Of a stretch of DNA of 15,413 nt, positions 12,926 to 15,413 are shown in pieces. The stretch is from Patescibacteria group bacterium UBA3458 (GTDB lineage Bacteria > Patescibacteriota > Minisyncoccia > Phycocordibacterales > UBA2100). Where the stretch lies: the NCBI GenBank assembly GCA_002378745.1, contig DFRR01000016.1, positions 1-15,413 of the forward strand, written 5' to 3'. How positions within the stretch are numbered: the first letter of the stretch is position 1; each line of letters opens with the position of its first letter. The position numbers were made by a program, and so were the translations under genes. Under the pieces are notes generated by a model. That model made no database searches, had not been told where the DNA came from, and saw nothing but the letters and a program-made list of their open reading frames with translations.

Positions 12926-13054
12926 ATGACGAAAAGGAAGCTTCAGAGCTTGAAAATGGGAACGACAGCGGCCGGCCTCTATGCGACTCCGATGCTCGAC
13001 GATCACACCGCCACGGACCACGACGTCCGGCATCCGGCGCCGCTGATCGCCTGA
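12926..13054 (+). CDS. small protein B, unknown, SD-led (42 residues)
   Basis: Unrecognised. AGGAGG lies 5 bases before the ATG, behind a promoter with perfect TTGACA, and a strong terminator follows 38 bases after the stop. The peptide has a very basic start (MTKRKLQSLK), a short mildly hydrophobic stretch (MGTTAAGLYATPML), then an acidic and His-rich part (DDHTATDHDVRHPAP) ending LIA. It has no Cys. The design of basic head and acidic/His tail could be a leader or core peptide, a small regulator or a toxin, but nothing in the sequence chooses between them. Codons are GC-rich (GCC, GAC, CCG) compared with the neighbours. Confidence is for its being expressed, not for any function. Confidence 0.5.
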   Translation: MTKRKLQSLKMGTTAAGLYATPMLDDHTATDHDVRHPAPLIA

Positions 13055-13092
13055 CCCTCGGGTCTTTCCCTTCCTTTGTTGTTGCGTTGCGT

Positions 13093-13127
13093 ACCCCCTC
13101 GGTTTCGGCCGAGGGGGTCTTTCTTTT
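13093..13127 (+). terminator. terminator of unit B
   Basis: ACCCCCTCGG (13093-13102), loop TTTCGG, CCGAGGGGGT (13109-13118), then CTTTCTTTT. Perfect 10-bp GC-rich stem with the T-tract on the plus side only. Confidence 0.9.
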
Positions 13128-13168
13128 ATACTCAAGACTCAAGGGAAATTATCCTCATTTCCTCAGCT

Positions 13169-13197
13169 TTGTTCGATTAATCGAACAATGCTATGAA
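13169..13197 (+). promoter_or_regulatory. perfect 20-base operator palindrome over a candidate promoter of unit C
   Basis: TTGTTCGATTAATCGAACAA (13169-13188) is a perfect palindrome. Its first six bases TTGTTC can serve as -35, with TATGAA (13192-13197) as -10 at 17-base spacing. TACAAT at 13204-13209 is an alternative -10. An operator overlapping the -35 and spacer would let a dimeric regulator block polymerase. It is unlike the LexA box, which has GAAC and GTTC in the reverse order. Confidence 0.5.
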
Positions 13198-13230
13198 TAT
13201 TTTTACAATGATATATAGTGAATATGGTAC

Positions 13231-13434
13231 GTGCTGCACGGTGTGGCACGACCACTTGGACTGGAGGGACAGCTGAGGAATCATCGCATTCGTGGGAAAC
13301 CCGAAGGTGTGAAGCCGGAGCAGGGCGACGTCGACCCGCACAACGGCATCGGTGACCAGGGCTCGGCCGGCATCGATCCGTTCGAAGGCATCGGCGGTGG
13401 CTCTGCGAATCTCGACGGTGGTACGGTTCTCTGA
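13231..13434 (+). CDS. possible small Gly/Asp-rich protein C, or a non-coding RNA
   Basis: An open frame from GTG at 13231 gives 67 residues, the second half Gly-, Asp- and Ile-rich with a repeated GI (NGIGDQGSAGIDPFEGIGGG), encoded by three GGCATCG direct repeats. There is no SD before this GTG; GGAGG at 13263 precedes only a CTG, and GTG at 13306 is a later option. The opposite strand is open with matching codon boundaries and GC-rich third positions. The terminator at 13493-13526 and the promoter upstream both point to plus-strand transcription. A structured RNA of about 310 bases without a protein is equally possible. No family recognised. Confidence 0.28.
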   Translation: MLHGVARPLGLEGQLRNHRIRGKPEGVKPEQGDVDPHNGIGDQGSAGIDPFEGIGGGSANLDGGTVL

Positions 13435-13468
13435 CCAGGCAACCTCCTGGTTGGTGAGCCATCTCACC
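13435..13468 (+). other. twin hairpins after ORF C
   Basis: CCAGG-CAACCT-CCTGG (13435-13450) begins right after the TGA at 13432-13434. GGTGAG-CCAT-CTCACC (13453-13468) follows, then the terminator. Three hairpins in 90 bases make the 3' part of unit C strongly structured. Confidence 0.4.
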
Positions 13469-13492
13469 GAAACACCCACATCCGTTCAAGGG

Positions 13493-13526
13493 ACCCCGGC
13501 TTCGCAAGAAGCCGGGGTTAACTTTT
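13493..13526 (+). terminator. terminator of unit C
   Basis: ACCCCGGCTTC-GCAA-GAAGCCGGGGT is a perfect 11-bp stem capped by a GNRA tetraloop, followed by TAACTTTT. T-tract on the plus side only. Confidence 0.85.
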
Positions 13527-13568
13527 GCTTGCTATAAGCCAGTAGCTCATGACCAGCGGCTCGCCCGC

Positions 13569-13597
13569 TTGAAGCTTTCGGCGCTCTGTGGTAGAGT
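13569..13597 (+). promoter_or_regulatory. promoter of rpsU-ybeY
   Basis: TTGAAG (13569-13574), 17-base spacer, TAGAGT (13592-13597), which ends 10 bases before the rpsU ATG. The predicted leader is only a few bases and has no SD. Confidence 0.65.
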
Positions 13598-13607
13598 TCT
13601 CCCCGTT

Positions 13608-13868
13608 ATGGCAACAAACATACACGTAGAAAAAACAGGTACCGAAAACACAGGCGCAGTATTACGCAAGTTCACGCAGCGCATGCGTTCTTCCGGCATT
13701 GTCCAGAAAATGCGTAAAGTTCGCTACCGATCACGCCCACTCTCTCCGTCAACTCGTCGCAAAGAGGCGCTCCGCAAGATTGAGCGACGCGAAGACTTCG
13801 AACAGCTCATCAAGGAAGGCAAGCTCTCAGAAAGCCTCCGTGGCAAGCGCGTAAAATGGCGAAAGTAG
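13608..13868 (+). CDS. rpsU: 30S ribosomal protein S21
   Basis: 86 residues from ATG at 13608; an in-frame ATG further left at 13569 falls on the -35 box and is not the start. bS21 sits on the 30S platform near the anti-SD end of 16S rRNA and aids initiation. The protein is highly basic. It has the typical helix-turn-helix shape (NTGAVLRKFTQRMRSSGIVQ, then KVRYRSRPLSPSTRRKEALRKIERRE) and ends KRVKWRK. It is longer than the usual 58-70 residues because of a C-terminal extension (DFEQLIKEGKLSESLRG). Its last 13 bases overlap the start of ybeY, tying a late-assembly ribosomal protein to an rRNA-maturation enzyme. Confidence 0.88.
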   Translation: MATNIHVEKTGTENTGAVLRKFTQRMRSSGIVQKMRKVRYRSRPLSPSTRRKEALRKIERREDFEQLIKEGKLSESLRGKRVKWRK

Positions 13869-14251
13869 ACATCACACTCCATACAGAAATCGAAGGCACG
13901 CTCCCCCGCGTGCCTTTTGACAACATTAAGCGTGCAATCCTCGGCACTCGCTACGAACTTTCACTCGTACTCATGGGAGACACACTGGCGACCACACTCA
14001 ATAAAGAACACAAAGACAAAGAAGGACCGACGAACATCCTCACCTTCCCCATTGATACACACGAAGGTGAGATGTTCATCAATCTCGAACGCGTCGCGCG
14101 CGATGCTGAGAGCTTTGGACACACCTACCTCGAACACATTGCGTTTCTCTTCATACACGGTTGTTTGCACCTTAAAGGTGACGTACACGGTGACGCCATG
14201 GAGCGTGAAGAGGAACGTCTCCTAAAGACGCTCTACATCGACACACGCTAA
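13856..14251 (+). CDS. ybeY: endoribonuclease YbeY (rRNA maturation factor)
   Basis: 131 residues, shorter than E. coli YbeY (155). It is a single-strand RNase needed for 16S rRNA 3'-end processing and ribosome quality control. The UPF0054 metal site H-x3-H-x5-H is intact: H101, H105, H111 in HGCLHLKGDVH. Upstream, the conserved pTDVLSFP box reads PTNILTFPI (58-66), followed by GEMFINLERV. ATG at 13856 lies within the last codons of rpsU in another frame (13-base overlap), so translation is probably coupled. There is no clear terminator after it; ftsA begins 82 bases on with its own promoter. Confidence 0.93.
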   Translation: MAKVDITLHTEIEGTLPRVPFDNIKRAILGTRYELSLVLMGDTLATTLNKEHKDKEGPTNILTFPIDTHEGEMFINLERVARDAESFGHTYLEHIAFLFIHGCLHLKGDVHGDAMEREEERLLKTLYIDTR

Positions 14252-14297
14252 CACCACATACTCTCTAAACTGCCGAGATTTCGCACAGCTGCAGGGT

Positions 14298-14326
14298 TTG
14301 AAGCCTGCGTGTACGGACGCTACAAT
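14298..14326 (+). promoter_or_regulatory. ftsA promoter
   Basis: TTGAAG (14298-14303), 17-base spacer, TACAAT (14321-14326), which ends 7 bases before the ftsA ATG and so predicts a leaderless mRNA. The -35 lies in the loop of the inverted repeat GCAGG/CCTGC (14291-14295 and 14304-14308), a possible control site. Confidence 0.65.
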
Positions 14327-14333
14327 AAGATGT

Positions 14334-15413
14334 ATGCGAAAGAACACTGTCGTGGGTATAGACATTGGCACTTTTTACGTGAAAGTGGTCATTGCGCAAA
14401 TCCAACACAATGGTACTCCACCGCACATCATTGGCACCGGCTCCGCGCTTGCACGCGGACTCCGGCATGGCTACATCACCAGTCAGAACGATATTGTCGA
14501 CAGCCTTAAAAAGGCACTCGAGCAAGCGCAGAAAGAAGCTGATGTGAAAGTCGATCGCGCGTATGTTTCTATCGGCGGCGTCGGACTTGAAGACAAGTAC
14601 TCAAATGGCGAAGCAATTGTAAGTCGAGCAAACTCTGAAGTGTCAGAGATCGATACTGAGAATGCGCTGGCAGAAGCTGAGGCGCGTATCAGCCGCGAAC
14701 TGATGAACCGCAAGGTGCTCCATGCAATCCCTGTCTCCTACCTTCTTGATGGCAAACCGATTCTCGGTCGCCCGGTTGGTATGCGCGCATCTAAACTTGA
14801 AGTTGAAGCAATGTTTGTAACCGTCCTAGAGCAACACCTCGATGACATCGTTGCCGTGGTGGAAGCAGCTGGCGTTGAGACTATCGACATTATGGCGGCA
14901 CCTATTGCCGCGAGCTTAGTAACACTCACGAAGCAGCAAAAGATGGTTGGCTGTATCCTCGCAAACATTGGTGCAGAAACACTCTCTATTGTGGTGTTTG
15001 AAGAGAACACGCCTATTTCACTTAAGGTATTCCCTATTGGCTCCACCGACATTACCAACGACATTGCACTCGGACTACGTGTCCCACTTTCAGAAGCCGA
15101 GCAGCTCAAGCGAGGCGTCGTCACCGGCGACTCGGTACCACAGAAAAAACTCGATGACATTGTTGTCTCACGTCTCAAACAAATGTTCTCACTTATTCAA
15201 GACCACTTGAAAAAAATTAATCGCGCAGGACTTCTGCCGGCAGGTATTATCCTCACCGGTGGTGGCGCGGGTATTGCAACCATTGAAGACTACGCACGCG
15301 TTGCGCTTAAGTTGCCGTCGGAGACAACCGGTTTGAAACTCGGTGAGCAACGACTCAAGGACGCTTCGTGGGCAGTCGCCTACGGGCTCTGCATGTGTCT
15401 CGCAGACCGGAAT
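14334..15413 (+). CDS. ftsA: cell division protein FtsA (3' end beyond window)
   Basis: 360 codons are present and the frame runs off the window edge. FtsA is the actin-like protein that anchors FtsZ to the membrane. Phosphate-1 loop: VVGIDIGTFYVKVVIAQ near the N-terminus. The 1C (SHS2) domain boundary has ILGRPVGMRASKLEVEAMFV. Phosphate-2 region: MVGCILANIGAETLSIVVFEE. Adenosine motif: GIILTGGGAGIATIEDYA. The last part, DASWAVAYGLCMCLADRN, matches the end of the actin core, so the C-terminal linker and membrane-binding amphipathic helix should lie outside. Start ATG 14334 gives MRKNTVVGIDIG; ATG at 14330 is in another frame. ftsZ would be expected next. Confidence 0.95.
   Translation, partial: MRKNTVVGIDIGTFYVKVVIAQIQHNGTPPHIIGTGSALARGLRHGYITSQNDIVDSLKKALEQAQKEADVKVDRAYVSIGGVGLEDKYSNGEAIVSRANSEVSEIDTENALAEAEARISRELMNRKVLHAIPVSYLLDGKPILGRPVGMRASKLEVEAMFVTVLEQHLDDIVAVVEAAGVETIDIMAAPIAASLVTLTKQQKMVGCILANIGAETLSIVVFEENTPISLKVFPIGSTDITNDIALGLRVPLSEAEQLKRGVVTGDSVPQKKLDDIVVSRLKQMFSLIQDHLKKINRAGLLPAGIILTGGGAGIATIEDYARVALKLPSETTGLKLGEQRLKDASWAVAYGLCMCLADRN

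Noticed and set aside
12869..13142. Two long minus-strand open frames (about 88 residues each) antisense to small unit B
   Set aside because: Both are Arg/Pro/Ser-rich with no SD or promoter, and they run through a terminator whose T-tract is on the plus strand. They are mirror images of GC-rich plus-strand sequence.
13169..13188. LexA/SOS box
   Set aside because: The Gram-positive LexA site is CGAAC-N4-GTTCG; here the half-sites are in the opposite order (GTTCG-N6-CGAAC).
13163..13507. Minus-strand frames of 100 and 114 residues antisense to unit C
   Set aside because: The 100-residue frame has protein-like GC-rich codons, but it starts at a GTG without SD and crosses the operator palindrome. 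All terminators in the island face the plus strand. Kept only as an alternative in the unit C entry.
12462..13560. Known housekeeping RNAs (RNase P, SRP, tmRNA, 6S) in the small-gene island
   Set aside because: Signature sequences of these RNAs were looked for by eye and not found; a covariance-model search would settle it.
1..15413. CRISPR array, insertion sequence, integrase or phage genes
   Set aside because: No regularly spaced repeats, no transposase or integrase motifs, and no terminal inverted repeats with target duplications were seen.
1..15413. Alternative genetic code with TGA as Gly (Gracilibacteria/SR1)
   Set aside because: Conserved genes such as pth end at TGA in the expected place, and no in-frame TGA occurs inside conserved proteins.

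Overview
The window looks like a chromosomal segment of a Candidate Phyla Radiation (Patescibacteria, Parcubacteria-like) bacterium. The reasons are: short gene lengths; a four-domain ribosomal protein S1; several CPR-type small 'T4SS pilin' membrane proteins in tandem; a divergent second-type histidyl-tRNA-synthetase-like gene; many start codons with no Shine-Dalgarno (SD) sequence; and standard use of TGA as stop, which excludes the Gracilibacteria/SR1 code. The assignment rests on gene content read by eye, not on a search.

Layout, left to right. Positions 1-376 hold a possible gene end, a bidirectional terminator, tRNA-Cys(GCA) on the minus strand, a decayed partial copy of that tRNA, and a second bidirectional terminator. 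Positions 409-4452 (minus strand) form one probable transcription unit read right to left: a SAM-dependent methyltransferase, a membrane-anchored extracellular solute-binding protein, and five small VirB2/TrbC-like pilin proteins of two subtypes. Positions 4494-8051 (minus strand) hold a metallo-beta-lactamase-fold protein with an eroded metal site, a single-pass membrane protein, and gyrA. From 8100 to 8265 lies a divergent control region with hairpins and a plus-strand terminator. rpsA (plus) follows and is separated by a shared terminator from a minus-strand pth-HIT pair. A 17-bp perfect palindrome sits between pth and the plus-strand pair lepB / HisRS-like. From 12462 to 13560 there is a compact island of three short plus-strand transcription units of unknown function, each with its own promoter and a strong terminator; two have clear SD-led small ORFs. 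The window ends with rpsU-ybeY (overlapping by 13 bases) and the first 360 codons of ftsA.

Most genes are housekeeping: DNA supercoiling, translation, peptidyl-tRNA recycling, protein export, rRNA maturation and division. The parts most worth a second look are the five-pilin / solute-binding-protein operon, the degenerate HisRS-like protein, the small-gene island, and the repeated arrangement of -10 boxes 6-10 bases before start codons, which predicts leaderless mRNAs. The best promoter matches share TTGAAG-N17-TAnAnT.
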